Part shown: positions 1 through 10,075 of the stretch, in pieces | Position numbering within the stretch: the first letter of the stretch is position 1 | How the letters are laid out: each line of letters opens with the position of its first letter | Origin: Paenibacillus sp. Soil522 | GTDB taxonomy: Bacteria; Bacillota; Bacilli; Paenibacillales; Paenibacillaceae | Assembly: GCF_001428245.1 (NCBI RefSeq) | Contig: NZ_LMRV01000013.1 | Coordinates: 54,466 to 118,465 of the forward strand | DNA: 64,000 nt | Direction of reading: 5' to 3' | Made by a program: the position numbers and the translations under genes | Notes under the pieces: generated by a model | Databases searched by the model: none | The model's input: only the letters and a program-made list of their open reading frames with translations | What the model was told of the DNA's origin: nothing

Positions 1-1924
1 CAGATTCCTTCATGACATCACCTAGTTTACCAGTTAACGTCAGCTTTCCGCTACCCGGCATTACCGATACCTCGATAACAAGCGTATCTCCGCCCACCTC
101 TGTCCACGCAAGTCCGGTAACCGCACCTATCTGATTCTCGCTCTCCGCAAGGCCATAGCGGAACTTAGCAGGTCCCAGCCATTCCTTGAGAAGTTCACTC
201 GTAACCTCAAGCGGCTCATTTGATTCCGTCTGTTCCTTAGATACAAAATGCTTCGCCGCCTTCCGGCAGACGGCTGCGATTTGCTGTTCCAAATTACGGA
301 CGCCGGACTCACGCGTATACTCCCTAACGAGCTGCAGCAGCACTTCTTCCGATACGATGAGCTGCTCCTCTGTTAATCCGTGCTCCTTCTTCTGCTTCGG
401 CAGCAGGTAACGCATACCGATCTGCAGCTTCTCGAGCTCGGTATAGCCAGGAATATACAAGACCTCCATCCGATCCAGCAGCGGACGTGGAATATTGTGC
501 ATCGCATTAGCCGTCGTCACGAACATTACATTGGACAGATTAAACGGCACCTCGACAAAATGGTCGCTGAACGTATTGTTTTGTTCCGGATCAAGCACCT
601 CTAGAAGCGCCGAAGCGGGGTCTCCACGGAAGTCCATGGCCATCTTATCGATTTCATCGAGCAGGAACACAGGATTTAACGAGCCGGCCGTCTTCATGCC
701 TTGAATGATTCTTCCCGGCATAGCGCCTACATAAGTACGGCGGTGACCGCGAATCTCCGCTTCGTCACGCACGCCTCCGAGAGAGATGCGTACAAACTTA
801 CGGCCAAGCGATTTGGCGATAGAACGGGCAAGCGACGTTTTGCCGACGCCTGGAGGCCCTACCAAACAAAGAATCGGACCCTTCAGCTGTTTGACGAGCT
901 GCTGCACCGCCAAATATTCAAGCACCCGCTCCTTCGGCTTCTCAAGGCCGTAGTGGTCATCATTAAGTATCGCTTCTGCCTTACTCAGGTTCAGATCATC
1001 ATCCGTCGTCTTATTCCATGGCAAGGACAGCAGCCAATCGATATAATTGCGGATAACGCCGCCTTCCGCCGAGGTAGACGGCATTTTCTCAAGACGGTCG
1101 ATTTCCTTCTCGATCTTCTCCTTCACCAGCTCCGGCACGCCCGATTCAGCCAGCTGTGACCGCAGTTCATCGACCTCGCCGGCACGTCCTTCCTTCTCGC
1201 CGAGCTCCTTCTGAATCGCCTTCATCTGCTCGCGCAAATAATATTCCTTCTGCGTCTTCTCCATTTGTTTCTTGACGCGCTGGTTTATTTTTCGCTCGAG
1301 CTCAAGCACCTCGCGCTCGTTGTTCAATATATCGAGCAGCTTCTCCAATCGCTCTCCGACATCGACGCTTTCAAGTATGTCCTGCTTATCCTTGATTTTG
1401 AGCGATAAATGGCTCGTAATAACATCCGCAAGCCGTCCCGGTTCATCGATATCAGATACAGCCGCATACGTTTCCGGCGTTACCTTCTTCGACAATGAAA
1501 TATAATGCTCGAATTGATTTAAGACGGACCGCATAAGGGCATCCACTTCAGGATCATCCGTTTCCTGCTCCGGCAGCTCTTTAGCCATTACCTCGTAAAA
1601 CTCGTCATTCGGCAAATAGTCCAAAATCTCCGCGCGCGAGACCCCCTCCACTAACACGCGAATCGTACCGTTAGGCAGCTTCAGCATTTGCCTTACCTTT
1701 GCGATAGTGCCGACTTTATATATATCTTCCTCCGTCGGCTCCTCAATGTTCACTTCAGACTGTGAACAAAGCAATATCATATGATCTTCGACCATCGAGC
1801 GCTCTAACGCTCGTACCGATTTGTCCCTACCCACATCAAGGTGAAGCACCATGCTGGGATATACGAGTAGCCCTCTGAGCGGAAGCAAGGGCAGCCGACG
1901 ACCTTTCGATTTACTAGGTCCCAC
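1..1924 (-). CDS. lon: ATP-dependent protease Lon (3' end outside window)
   Basis: Lon is a cytosolic AAA+ serine protease that degrades misfolded and regulatory proteins. About 641 codons are visible, starting from a GTG at 1924 that follows GGAGG by 7 bases; no ATG fits. The protein begins with the substrate-binding LAN domain (PLLPLRGLLVYPSM), then a long helical part and the AAA+ module with Walker A GPPGVGKT and Walker B FLLDEIDKM. The reading frame is open at base 1, so the proteolytic domain with the Ser-Lys dyad is mostly off the window. It lies 37 bases downstream of lonB and is probably transcribed with it. Confidence 0.97.
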   Translation of the reverse strand, partial: MGPSKSKGRRLPLLPLRGLLVYPSMVLHLDVGRDKSVRALERSMVEDHMILLCSQSEVNIEEPTEEDIYKVGTIAKVRQMLKLPNGTIRVLVEGVSRAEILDYLPNDEFYEVMAKELPEQETDDPEVDALMRSVLNQFEHYISLSKKVTPETYAAVSDIDEPGRLADVITSHLSLKIKDKQDILESVDVGERLEKLLDILNNEREVLELERKINQRVKKQMEKTQKEYYLREQMKAIQKELGEKEGRAGEVDELRSQLAESGVPELVKEKIEKEIDRLEKMPSTSAEGGVIRNYIDWLLSLPWNKTTDDDLNLSKAEAILNDDHYGLEKPKERVLEYLAVQQLVKQLKGPILCLVGPPGVGKTSLARSIAKSLGRKFVRISLGGVRDEAEIRGHRRTYVGAMPGRIIQGMKTAGSLNPVFLLDEIDKMAMDFRGDPASALLEVLDPEQNNTFSDHFVEVPFNLSNVMFVTTANAMHNIPRPLLDRMEVLYIPGYTELEKLQIGMRYLLPKQKKEHGLTEEQLIVSEEVLLQLVREYTRESGVRNLEQQIAAVCRKAAKHFVSKEQTESNEPLEVTSELLKEWLGPAKFRYGLAESENQIGAVTGLAWTEVGGDTLVIEVSVMPGSGKLTLTGKLGDVMKES

Positions 1925-1961
1925 ACCAGCACCTCCAAATATTAACGTCTACCCTAGTTTA

Positions 1962-3665
1962 TCATTCTACGGAATCAGCCTGCAAATATGGAACGGCAGA
2001 AGCGATAAAAAGTTCTGTTCCAAGCGGGGCGTCCACCCGCACAGGAGATACTTCGGCAACCGGAAACACGTATTTAAACACTTCCTCCACTTTTTCAACC
2101 GGAATGACCTTAAGGCCTTCCAAATCCGCGAAAATCGCCTGCCAGTTCTCTCTCGGGATGATGACCGTCTTCGCGCCGGCTTGGAATGCTGCCTCAACCT
2201 TGGCTAATACGCCGCCAACGGGCTTAACGTTTCCATGAATGCCAACCTCGCCGGTCATCGCCAGCTTGTTATCGATCGGAATACCTTTAATCGCTGATGT
2301 AATAGCCGTAGCCATTGCGATTCCGGCAGACGGACCATCAATTGGCGTGCCCCCGGGAAAATTGATATGCAAATCGAAGTCCTGCGTTTTCAGCCCAATG
2401 CGCCTTAATACGGTCAGCACATTTTCAACCGAACCTTTTGCCATGCTTTTCCTTCTAAGCGTACGCGATCCGCCTCCCAGCTCTTCCTCGTCAACGACAC
2501 CGGTAATGGTGAACTGCCCCTTTCCGGCAGTCGCCGGGATCGCGCTCACTTCAATCTCAAGCAGCGTCCCCATGTTCGGTCCGTACACGGCAAGTCCGTT
2601 CACGAAACCGATTTGCGGCGCTTCCGGCACCTTGCGATCGGGACGGGGCGGAATTTGGCTGCTATTCACGACCCACTCCATATCGCCCGCAGAAATGCTA
2701 TCCCGCTTCTCCGATAAAGCGACGCCGGCTGCAAGCTGAATGACATTTACAGCTTCACGTCCGTTTGTCGCATAACGCTTGACGACTTCAATCGCTTCAG
2801 GACAAGGCGCAAAGCCGATTTTCTTGACTGCATTTTCCGCAACCAATCCAATTTCCTCAGCAAGCAGCGGACGGAAAAACACCTCCATGCAGCGTGAACG
2901 GATGGCTGGCGGAATCTCCTGCGGCGAACGGGTTGTCGCTCCGACAAGACGGAAATCAGCAGGCAGGCCGTTTTGGAAAATATCATGAATATACACCGGT
3001 ATATTCGAATCCTCTGAATTGTAATAGGCGCTCTCCAGAAACACTTTACGGTCTTCTAGCACCTTTAATAATTTATTCATTTGTACCGGATGCAATTCAC
3101 CTATTTCGTCAATAAACAAAATTCCGCCATGCGCCTTCGTAACAGCACCCGGCTTTGGCTGAGGAATACCTGCTACGCCCATTGCGCCAGCCCCCTGATA
3201 AATCGGGTCATGCACCGAGCCGATGAGCGGATCGGCTATTCCGCGCTCATCAAAACGCGCGGTTGTCGCATCGATCTCTGTAAATTTCGCCTCTGGCAAA
3301 AACGGCGAGGAAGGATTTTTTTTCGCCTCCTCCAGCACGACACGCGCAGCAGCTGTCTTCCCGACTCCCGGCGGACCATAGATGATGACATGCTGCGGGT
3401 TTGCGCTGCACAGCGCCGCCTTCAAGGCACGCAGTCCATCGCGCTGACCTACAATGTCCTGCAGCGCCTGCGGTCTAGTCTTCTCTGCAAGAGGCTTCGT
3501 GAGCGATACGCTCCTTAACTTCCGCAGCTTGTCCATCTCCTTCCGCGATTCCCGGTCAACTGCTGAGCGGTTCGTCTTCTGATTGCGCAGCAAGTTCCAG
3601 AAATACAAGCCAATAACGACAGCAAAAAAAACTTGAATCAACATCAATATAACACTTAAACTCAT
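1962..3665 (-). CDS. lonB: Membrane-anchored Lon-like protease LonB
   Basis: LonB is an ATP-dependent protease made in the forespore in Bacillus. The 567-residue product starts with a single membrane segment (about residues 4-24, ILMLIQVFFAVVIGLYFW), has an AAA+ core with Walker A GPPGVGKT and Walker B ILFIDEIGEL, and ends in a Lon protease domain with catalytic Ser in DGPSAGIAMA and Lys in GGVLAKVEAA. It lacks the Lon N-terminal substrate domain, as LonB does. The ATG follows AGGAG by 10 bases. An upstream terminator (3857-3902) separates it from ispG, so lonB-lon probably has its own promoter in 3666-3856. Confidence 0.96.
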   Translation of the reverse strand: MSLSVILMLIQVFFAVVIGLYFWNLLRNQKTNRSAVDRESRKEMDKLRKLRSVSLTKPLAEKTRPQALQDIVGQRDGLRALKAALCSANPQHVIIYGPPGVGKTAAARVVLEEAKKNPSSPFLPEAKFTEIDATTARFDERGIADPLIGSVHDPIYQGAGAMGVAGIPQPKPGAVTKAHGGILFIDEIGELHPVQMNKLLKVLEDRKVFLESAYYNSEDSNIPVYIHDIFQNGLPADFRLVGATTRSPQEIPPAIRSRCMEVFFRPLLAEEIGLVAENAVKKIGFAPCPEAIEVVKRYATNGREAVNVIQLAAGVALSEKRDSISAGDMEWVVNSSQIPPRPDRKVPEAPQIGFVNGLAVYGPNMGTLLEIEVSAIPATAGKGQFTITGVVDEEELGGGSRTLRRKSMAKGSVENVLTVLRRIGLKTQDFDLHINFPGGTPIDGPSAGIAMATAITSAIKGIPIDNKLAMTGEVGIHGNVKPVGGVLAKVEAAFQAGAKTVIIPRENWQAIFADLEGLKVIPVEKVEEVFKYVFPVAEVSPVRVDAPLGTELFIASAVPYLQADSVE

Positions 3666-3682
3666 TAATAATCCGCTCCTCT

Positions 3683-3706
3683 CAAGCGAAAACGGCTGAA
3701 GCCGTC
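3683..3706. repeat. Short copy of dispersed palindromic repeat
   Basis: This 24-base stretch matches the left end of the repeats at 5111-5204 and 15528-15620. It holds the small hairpin ACGGCT-GA-AGCCGT. It sits just upstream of lonB. Confidence 0.5.
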
Positions 3707-3856
3707 TTAGTAGTACAGGCTTATGTTCATATAAGCAACCTATCCGTAATAAGCATCCGTAATTGATAGTATTGCCTCTACAAAGTGGTAATAACCGTTA
3801 GTGCAGTTATTTTTCGCGGGCCTGGAAAGGAAGCGGACGAACCGCTTTAAAAGAAC

Positions 3857-3902
3857 AAAAAAAAAAGACTTACTCACGTCAATAACCTGACGCAAATAAG
3901 CC
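3857..3902 (-). terminator. Rho-independent terminator after ispG
   Basis: Read on the minus strand, a 15-bp stem (GGCTTATTTGCGTCA against TGACGTGAGTAAGTC, with some G-U pairs) is followed by ten T residues. It begins about 10 bases after the ispG stop codon. Confidence 0.85.
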
Positions 3903-3912
3903 TCTTATTCGA

Positions 3913-5022
3913 TTAGGCCGGTGTATGATGCTTGCGGCCTGGAATTTCACCGGTCGCTTCAAACACGCGTACGATTTCGTCGATTTCCTTCTTAAGCTCG
4001 TTTAAAAGCTCAGCTTCCGGCACTTTACGAATCATTTCCCCGTAACGGAACAGCATGCCTTCTCCTCTAGCTCCTGCGATACCGATATCAGCCTCGCGAG
4101 CCTCGCCAGGGCCGTTAACGGCACAGCCGAGCACGGAAACTTTAATCGGCACTTTAATTTTGGCGATATAATCCTCAACTTCATTGGCAATGGAGAACAG
4201 ATCGATATCCAGGCGGCCGCATGTCGGACATGAAACCAGCGTGGCCGCGTTCGTAATAAGCCCGAAAGTTTTCAGCAGCTCGCGAGCGACCTTAACCTCT
4301 TCAACCGGGTCAGCGCTAAGGCTAATCCGTACCGTATTGCCGATTCCAAGCGCCAGCAATGCGCCGATGCCTGCCGAGCTTTTGATGGTGCCGGTATGCA
4401 GCGTGCCTGCTTCCGTAATGCCAAGATGCAAGGGATACTTGATTTTTTCTGCCGCCATGCTGTATGCAGCAATCGCCATCGGCACGTCGGACGCTTTTAG
4501 CGAAACAATAATATCGTGGAAATCAAGCTCCTCCAAAATACCGATATGAAAGAGTGCGCTCTCGACCATTGCTTCCGGCGTCGGATAACCATACTTTTCC
4601 AGTAGATGGTTTTCCAGCGAGCCGGCATTAACGCCTATCCGAATCGGAATCCCCTTGTCCTTGCAAGCCTTTACAACCGCTTCCACCCGCTCGCGGCGGC
4701 CGATATTGCCCGGATTAATCCGAACCTTGTCCACGCCGTTCTCGATGGCCAGCAGCGCTAGACGATAGTCAAAATGAATGTCCGCAACAAGCGGAATATG
4801 AATGCGCTTCTTAATCTCTTTGATCGCATCTGCAGCTTCTTTATTATTAACCGTTACCCGGACAACCTGGCAGCCGGCTTCCTCAAGGCGCAATATTTCC
4901 GCGACAGTCGCTTCCACATCCGCAGTCTTCGTCGTACACATACTTTGAATAATAACTTCGTTGCTGCCGCCAATCGTAAGATCACCGACTTTAACCGCTG
5001 CCGTATCTTGACGTAAGTACAT
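3913..5022 (-). CDS. ispG: 4-hydroxy-3-methylbut-2-enyl diphosphate synthase (IspG/GcpE)
   Basis: IspG is the [4Fe-4S] enzyme that makes HMBPP from MEcPP in the methylerythritol phosphate isoprenoid pathway. The 369-residue protein shows the TIM-barrel start ([19 protein letters not shown]) and the C-terminal cluster cysteines in LVSCPTCGR and [11 protein letters not shown]. The longest frame opens at 5100, but those extra 26 residues run towards repeat DNA; ATG 5022 has GGGAGAG upstream and gives the usual family N-terminus. It stands between clpX and lonB, where Bacillus subtilis has no ispG. A strong terminator follows. Confidence 0.95.
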   Translation of the reverse strand: MYLRQDTAAVKVGDLTIGGSNEVIIQSMCTTKTADVEATVAEILRLEEAGCQVVRVTVNNKEAADAIKEIKKRIHIPLVADIHFDYRLALLAIENGVDKVRINPGNIGRRERVEAVVKACKDKGIPIRIGVNAGSLENHLLEKYGYPTPEAMVESALFHIGILEELDFHDIIVSLKASDVPMAIAAYSMAAEKIKYPLHLGITEAGTLHTGTIKSSAGIGALLALGIGNTVRISLSADPVEEVKVARELLKTFGLITNAATLVSCPTCGRLDIDLFSIANEVEDYIAKIKVPIKVSVLGCAVNGPGEAREADIGIAGARGEGMLFRYGEMIRKVPEAELLNELKKEIDEIVRVFEATGEIPGRKHHTPA

Positions 5023-5110
5023 AAGCTTATCTCTCCCATGAACGTCAAAGTCCACCCTTTGACTGGCGGCAAAAATAACCGCGCGGCTGGGTGGAAACAA
5101 TGACGGTAGT

Positions 5111-5204
5111 CAAGCGTAAACGGCTGTAGCCGTCAAATGGCGGCAGAGCTCGTTTCGCGGTGAAAATATAAACTGCGTAAAAACGTAAACTTATATTCTC
5201 TTAT
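5111..5204. repeat. Dispersed repeat, full-length copy A
   Basis: About 94 bases between clpX and ispG closely resemble 15528-15620. Shared blocks in order are CAAGCGTAAACGGCTG, TGGCGGCA, GCTCGTTTCGCGGTGAAA, TATAA, AAACTTATA and TCTTAT. The left part forms a small hairpin, ACGGCT-GT-AGCCGT. It encodes nothing evident. Confidence 0.7.
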
Positions 5205-5218
5205 CGTTGAACGCTTGT

Positions 5219-6475
5219 TTATGCGCTCTCTTCTTTCTTCTTACTCTTCTTAGCAGTAAGCTCAGGCATAATTTTGTCTTGAACCGTTTGTTCGGTTATT
5301 AAGCAAGTACTCAGGTCATCGCGTGACGGCACCTCGTACATCACTTCAAGCATGATGCTTTCGATAATCGCACGCAAGCCGCGGGCGCCTGTGTTCCGCT
5401 TGATCGCTTCCTTCGCAATGGCATCAAGCGCAGCCGGCTCGAAATCAAGCTTCACGTTGTCCATCTCAAGCAATTTTTGGTACTGCTTCACAAGGGCGTT
5501 CTTCGGTTCGGACAAAATCCGAACGAGTGCCGGCTCATCAAGCGGCTCGAGCGTTGAAATGATTGGCAGACGTCCAACAAACTCCGGGATAAGCCCGAAT
5601 TTCAACAGATCCTCAGGCAATACCATCGTTAGGTATTCGCCAGCTTTCAAATCCTTCTGCAATTCGCCTGTGGAGCTGAAGCCGATAACCTTCTTACCGA
5701 TACGACGCTTGATCAAAGACTCAAGCCCGTCGAACGCGCCGCCGCATATGAACAAAATGTTCGTCGTATCAATTTGAATGAACTCTTGGTGCGGATGCTT
5801 ACGACCACCTTGCGGCGGAACGGATGCTACGGTACCTTCTAATATTTTTAGAAGCGCTTGTTGAACGCCCTCGCCCGACACGTCGCGCGTAATAGAAGGG
5901 TTTTCCGATTTGCGCGCCACTTTATCGATCTCATCGATATAAATGATGCCGCGCTCCGCTTTTTCCACATCATAGTCGGCAGCTTGAATGAGCTTGAGCA
6001 AAATGTTCTCAACGTCCTCGCCGACATAGCCCGCTTCCGTAAGCGAGGTAGCATCAGCGATAGCAAAAGGAACGTTCAAAATTTTCGCCATCGTTTGAGC
6101 AAGCAATGTTTTACCGGAGCCCGTAGGGCCTAACAGCAAAATATTACTCTTTTGCAATTCGACGTCTTCAATTTTGCTTCCGGAATTAACCCGTTTGTAA
6201 TGGTTATATACCGCTACAGACAACGATTTTTTTGCAAACTCTTGGCCGATGACATACGAGTCCAGAATAGCCCGGATATCTTTCGGTTTTGGAATATCCT
6301 TAAGATCAAGCTCTTCCTCGTTGCCGAGTTCTTCCTCAACAATTTCGGTACACAATTCGATACACTCATCGCATATATAGACACCGGGACCGGCAACCAA
6401 TTTACGCACTTGATCCTGCGATTTACCGCAGAACGAACATTTCAATTGGCCTTTTTCGTCGTTGAATTTAAACAT
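5219..6475 (-). CDS. clpX: ATP-dependent Clp protease ATPase subunit ClpX
   Basis: ClpX is the AAA+ unfoldase that feeds substrates to ClpP. The 418-residue product has the N-terminal zinc-binding domain (CSFCGKS...CDECIELC, residues 14-42), Walker A GPTGSGKT, Walker [10 protein letters not shown], the pore loop GYVG and an IGF motif (KKVIGFSST) that docks onto ClpP. Length and order of motifs are normal. The ATG follows AGGGGTGATAAC. It starts 16 bases after clpP and is almost certainly co-transcribed with it. Confidence 0.98.
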   Translation of the reverse strand: MFKFNDEKGQLKCSFCGKSQDQVRKLVAGPGVYICDECIELCTEIVEEELGNEEELDLKDIPKPKDIRAILDSYVIGQEFAKKSLSVAVYNHYKRVNSGSKIEDVELQKSNILLLGPTGSGKTLLAQTMAKILNVPFAIADATSLTEAGYVGEDVENILLKLIQAADYDVEKAERGIIYIDEIDKVARKSENPSITRDVSGEGVQQALLKILEGTVASVPPQGGRKHPHQEFIQIDTTNILFICGGAFDGLESLIKRRIGKKVIGFSSTGELQKDLKAGEYLTMVLPEDLLKFGLIPEFVGRLPIISTLEPLDEPALVRILSEPKNALVKQYQKLLEMDNVKLDFEPAALDAIAKEAIKRNTGARGLRAIIESIMLEVMYEVPSRDDLSTCLITEQTVQDKIMPELTAKKSKKKEESA

Positions 6476-6491
6476 GTTATCACCCCTTCGA

Positions 6492-7085
6492 TTAAATCGT
6501 CGATACCGGTGCAGTAATCACCTTGTCAATCAAACCGTAGGCAAGAGCCTCTTCCGCGCTCATGAAATTGTCACGGTCGGTATCGCGGTCGATTTTTTCA
6601 TAAGGCTGTCCGGTGCGATCTACGTAAATTTGATTTAACTTTTGTTTCGTTTTCAAAATCCAGTCCGCATGAATTTTGATATCAGAAGCTTGACCGCTTA
6701 TGCCGCCAAGTGGCTGGTGAATCATAACCTCTGCATTAGGAAGCGCAAAGCGCTTGCCTTTCGCGCCCGCTGTTAGCAGAAGCGAGCCCATGCTTGCTGC
6801 CATGCCCATGCAAATCGTGGACACCTCAGGCTTAATATATTGCATCGTATCAAAAATACCCATTCCCGCAGTCACGGAGCCGCCGGGAGAGTTGATGTAC
6901 AGATGAATGTCTTTCTCCGGATCGTCGGCCGCCAGAAACAGCAGCTGTGCAATGATGGAGTTTGCTACATCATCATCGATTGCGCTCCCAAGGAAAATAA
7001 TACGGTCCTTCAGCAAACGGGAGTAAATATCGTAAGAACGTTCTCCGCGATTCGTTTGTTCGACTACGATCGGTACCAGATTCAT
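6492..7085 (-). CDS. clpP: ATP-dependent Clp protease proteolytic subunit ClpP
   Basis: ClpP is the tetradecameric serine peptidase that works with ClpX. The 197-residue protein carries the catalytic Ser in [12 protein letters not shown], the His in [10 protein letters not shown] and the Asp in the RDTDRDNF region. The start ATG follows AAGAGG. The order tig-clpP-clpX is like that of enterobacteria; in B. subtilis clpP is elsewhere. I looked for a CtsR operator (tandem GGTCAAA) upstream and did not see one. Confidence 0.98.
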   Translation of the reverse strand: MNLVPIVVEQTNRGERSYDIYSRLLKDRIIFLGSAIDDDVANSIIAQLLFLAADDPEKDIHLYINSPGGSVTAGMGIFDTMQYIKPEVSTICMGMAASMGSLLLTAGAKGKRFALPNAEVMIHQPLGGISGQASDIKIHADWILKTKQKLNQIYVDRTGQPYEKIDRDTDRDNFMSAEEALAYGLIDKVITAPVSTI

Positions 7086-7245
7086 GCGACCAACCTCTTT
7101 TCGTTTATGACTTTGGTTACTTACTTATTGTAACACGTCGTCGTAGTGATGTCATTTTTCCGATAATACAGTATACGGCGACGGCCGTTCGTTATGTACG
7201 GAGATTAGCCTCCACGGCAAGCACATTTTCATATGTAGGGTCAAA

Positions 7246-7274
7246 ATAAGGCACGTACCAATGACGTGCCTTAT
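7246..7274 (-). terminator. Terminator after tig
   Basis: A perfect 11-bp inverted repeat (ATAAGGCACGT / ACGTGCCTTAT, 7-base loop) is followed by only a short T run on the minus strand. It separates tig from clpP. The palindrome could act in either direction. Confidence 0.7.
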
Positions 7275-7315
7275 CTTGAGACAAACGATTTATTTAATTT
7301 TGATTATGTGAGCGA

Positions 7316-8605
7316 TTAAACCGTTTTGCTATTTTCAAGCAAGAACTTAATTGTTTTGCGAAGCTCGATATCTTCTTGCAGGCTGTTCAGGTTGCCGTTT
7401 TTCGTGAAAATTTCACGAAGCTCCTCGGAAGGACGGTTGTACGCTTTGGACAGCTTTTCAAGCTCTTCATTCAAATCCTCGTCATTTGCAACAATTCCTT
7501 CAGCTTTAGCGATTGCGTCAAGAACGAGGTTGTTGCGAACGCGTTTCTCAGCATCTCCGCGCATTTGATCGCGAAGTACGGATTCGTTTTGACCGGAGAA
7601 TTGGAAGTACAGCTCCATGTTCATGCCTTGCATTTTAAGACGGCTCTCAAAATCCTTGATCATGTAGTCTGTTTCAGAAACGATCATCGGCTCTGGAATT
7701 TCAACTTCTGCCGCTGCCGTAGCTTTATCAACAACAGCTGTTTCGCGAGCTTGCTCGCCTTCTTGGTCTTTGCGCTCTTTCAGTTTGCTTACGAGATCCT
7801 GCTTGTACTCTTCAAGCGTATCGAACTCGCTAACGTCTTTGGCAAACTCATCGTCAAGAGCTGGAAGCGTTTTGCGTTTGATTTCGTGCAGCTTCACTTT
7901 GAACACAGCAGGCTTGCCTGCAAGATGCTCTGCGTGGTAGCTTTCAGGGAACGTTACTTCAACGTCCTTGAAATCGCCGATTTGCATGCCGACAACTTGC
8001 TCCTCGAAGCCAGGGATGAAGGAATTCGAACCAAGCTCAAGCGAATAACGTTCGCTTGCTCCGCCTTCGAATTGTTCGCCGTCTACATAGCCGTCGAAAT
8101 CGATAACCGTGATATCGCCGTTCTCTGCAGCGCCTTCTTCAATAACAGAAAGCTCAGCATGACGCTGCTGCAAACGCTCCAGCTCAGCTGCAACTTCCTC
8201 TTCCGTAACTTCGGATGCGACCGCTTCAACTTCCAAGCCTTTGTATTCGCCAAGCGTTACTTCAGGCTTAACGATAACTTTTGCTTTGAATTTGAAAATT
8301 TCGCCTTTTGCGAACTGCTCAACATCAATCTCAGGACGGTCAACCGGCTCTAAATTATGTTCTTTTACTGCATCGGAATAAGCATCCGGCAACAGAATGT
8401 CAATTGCATCCTGGTACAGGCTCTCAATTCCAAAACGGGATTCGAAAATGCCGCGCGGTACTTTACCTTTACGGAATCCAGGTACGTTTACTTTTTGAAC
8501 CACTTTCTTAAAAGCCTGATCAAGAGCACCAGCGACTTTCTCCGCTTCTACCTCCACGTCGATTGACACGATGTTCTTGTCTATTTTTTCCCATGTTGCT
8601 TTCAT
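7316..8605 (-). CDS. tig: Trigger factor
   Basis: Trigger factor is the ribosome-bound chaperone and prolyl isomerase. The 429-residue product has the ribosome-docking signature GFRKGKVPRGIFE in its N-terminal domain, a central FKBP-type domain (ENGDITVIDFDGYVDGEQF) and a helical C-terminal domain. The longest frame opens at 8635; ATG 8605 (MKATWEKI) gives the standard N-terminus and has AAGG six bases upstream. B. subtilis also has tig directly beside clpX. Confidence 0.97.
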   Translation of the reverse strand: MKATWEKIDKNIVSIDVEVEAEKVAGALDQAFKKVVQKVNVPGFRKGKVPRGIFESRFGIESLYQDAIDILLPDAYSDAVKEHNLEPVDRPEIDVEQFAKGEIFKFKAKVIVKPEVTLGEYKGLEVEAVASEVTEEEVAAELERLQQRHAELSVIEEGAAENGDITVIDFDGYVDGEQFEGGASERYSLELGSNSFIPGFEEQVVGMQIGDFKDVEVTFPESYHAEHLAGKPAVFKVKLHEIKRKTLPALDDEFAKDVSEFDTLEEYKQDLVSKLKERKDQEGEQARETAVVDKATAAAEVEIPEPMIVSETDYMIKDFESRLKMQGMNMELYFQFSGQNESVLRDQMRGDAEKRVRNNLVLDAIAKAEGIVANDEDLNEELEKLSKAYNRPSEELREIFTKNGNLNSLQEDIELRKTIKFLLENSKTV

Positions 8606-8693
8606 TTTATGCCTTCCCCTCCGAAAAATGCTCATGCATTTTAGTTATCACGTTTCATAAACCATTCTATTATAAACAAGCTGGGCCAGATTA

Positions 8694-9599
8694 TCAAGAC
8701 TCTGGTTCGTCTTCCCGTGATTGCTGCAGTACAGCAACCTGTCTTAATGCCTTGCACGCTTGCTCATAACGGAATCTTAGTCCTTCGGTAATGCCGTATG
8801 TATCACGAATATCGTCATCGTTCGCCGAGCCGTAAACGGTTAGGAGCAGCGTCAAATGTAGTGCAGCCGCAAAGTAATCAACCGTATCCTCGTCTTCCCT
8901 CAGCATCCAATGATAAGCTGCCGTACCATACAAGAACTGCAAACTTTCCTTCCATAACTCTCTGGCAAAATGCGGCAATGTTGGATCATCAACCTCAGCA
9001 GCCTGCTCCGTCCGCTCTAAAATCCGGTTAACCTGCGAAGGGAAATCATCCATTGAAAGAGGCGTAGCTTCCAAAATGAGCTCTACAGTCTCCCCCAATC
9101 TCTCCAGAGCCAGCGGTCCGGTGGCGCCTCGCTTGCGCAAGCATTGGAGCGCCTTAAACTGAACGACAGGGTGTACCTGACTAGTTACCAGCCATTTCTT
9201 GATGGAATCATTCATATCAGGAGATTGGATATAAACAGCGCGTTCAAGGGCAAGTATTTGCTGATCGATCATGGGATGATTTTGCATGATGTAGAGCACT
9301 TGATTCACATAAGCCTCATCCTGATCGGGAGGATTTAGAAGCTGCTCGCGCAATGTCGCCTCGTCGTCTTCCTCCTCATGCTTGGCTATAAGAAATCCCG
9401 TACCTTCATCACGATTTCCGTCTTCGGGAAAGGCCATGTCGAGCCATGTCAGAAGACTGTCCCACTCTTCATAATGGCGCGCATCCTCGCCCTGGCATTG
9501 CAGCAAAAAGCGCAGCAATTCCTTGGCCTCCCCATATTGCTCCGCTTCTAGCATACGGGTTAACTGTACCTGATAATGGTCCAGCATGCTAGGGAACAA
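8694..9599 (-). CDS. YsoA-like helical repeat protein
   Basis: A soluble, acidic, helix-rich 301-residue protein of unknown biochemical role. The N-terminus (YQVQLTRMLEAEQYGEAKELLRFLL) resembles a TPR-type helical hairpin. In B. subtilis the TPR protein YsoA lies at this place, directly upstream of tig, and I assign it by that synteny. No catalytic motif or signal peptide is visible. The start is uncertain: TTG 9599 has AAGG about 11 bases upstream, while ATG 9587 has no clear ribosome site. It reads towards tig across an 88-base gap. Confidence 0.7.
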   Translation of the reverse strand: MFPSMLDHYQVQLTRMLEAEQYGEAKELLRFLLQCQGEDARHYEEWDSLLTWLDMAFPEDGNRDEGTGFLIAKHEEEDDEATLREQLLNPPDQDEAYVNQVLYIMQNHPMIDQQILALERAVYIQSPDMNDSIKKWLVTSQVHPVVQFKALQCLRKRGATGPLALERLGETVELILEATPLSMDDFPSQVNRILERTEQAAEVDDPTLPHFARELWKESLQFLYGTAAYHWMLREDEDTVDYFAAALHLTLLLTVYGSANDDDIRDTYGITEGLRFRYEQACKALRQVAVLQQSREDEPES

Positions 9600-9799
9600 A
9601 TAAACGTTATCCTTGTTGTCGCCTTGTGTGTCGTTGGGAGTTGTAATGATAACACCGCCTTATGGTCACGCCGTTTGATCATTCATTCAATCTTGCGTCC
9701 AATTATACCATGTACAAACAAAAGAAAAAACAAATGTAGTATACCAACAACCCATAAACCATATTTTAGATTAAATAGACTAAAAAATTTAAAATGCAC

Positions 9800-9829
9800 T
9801 TGCAATAGCACAATATCTTGTGTTATATT
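9800..9829 (+). promoter_or_regulatory. Putative promoter of tRNA-Arg
   Basis: TTGCAA (9800-9805) and TATATT (9824-9829) are separated by 18 bases and lie immediately before the tRNA. The implied 5' leader would be only a few bases, which lowers confidence. Confidence 0.45.
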
Positions 9830-9838
9830 ATTTCTTGT

Positions 9839-9915
<77 letters not shown>

Positions 9916-9951
9916 TTTATTTTTATAAACAAAGCTATACATAAATAAGTA

Positions 9952-9989
9952 AACCTCCTTCAAATTTTTACTTTCGAAGGAGGTTTTTT
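9952..9989 (+). terminator. Terminator after tRNA-Arg
   Basis: Inverted repeat AACCTCCTTC / GAAGGAGGTT with a 14-base loop, followed by a T run ending in TTTTTTC. It is placed 36 bases after the tRNA 3' end. Confidence 0.85.
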
Positions 9990-10030
9990 CGTCTAGTTAA
10001 GATAACGATACACGGCTCTATCTACGCCTT

Positions 10031-10072
10031 AAAAGGGCCGTCTCAGGTCATTGACCTGAGACGGCCCTTTTT
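10031..10072. terminator. Strong palindromic terminator at end of the thuA operon
   Basis: A 20-bp perfect stem (AAAAGGGCCGTCTCAGGTCA and its complement) with a one-base centre lies directly after the ThuA-like stop codon. It has A and T runs on either side, so it can stop transcription from both directions. Confidence 0.9.
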
Positions 10073-10075
10073 GCA

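Noticed and set aside
7086..7315. Search for a CtsR or CIRCE heat-shock operator upstream of clpP
   Set aside because: No tandem GGTCAAA repeat or TTAGCACTC-N9-GAGTGCTAA was seen in the gap; only the tig terminator is evident.
7376..8353. Long open frame on the plus strand opposite tig (325 codons)
   Set aside because: It is antisense to a well-defined trigger factor gene, has no ribosome site or recognisable motif, and its Phe/Leu-rich composition is that of a mirror frame.
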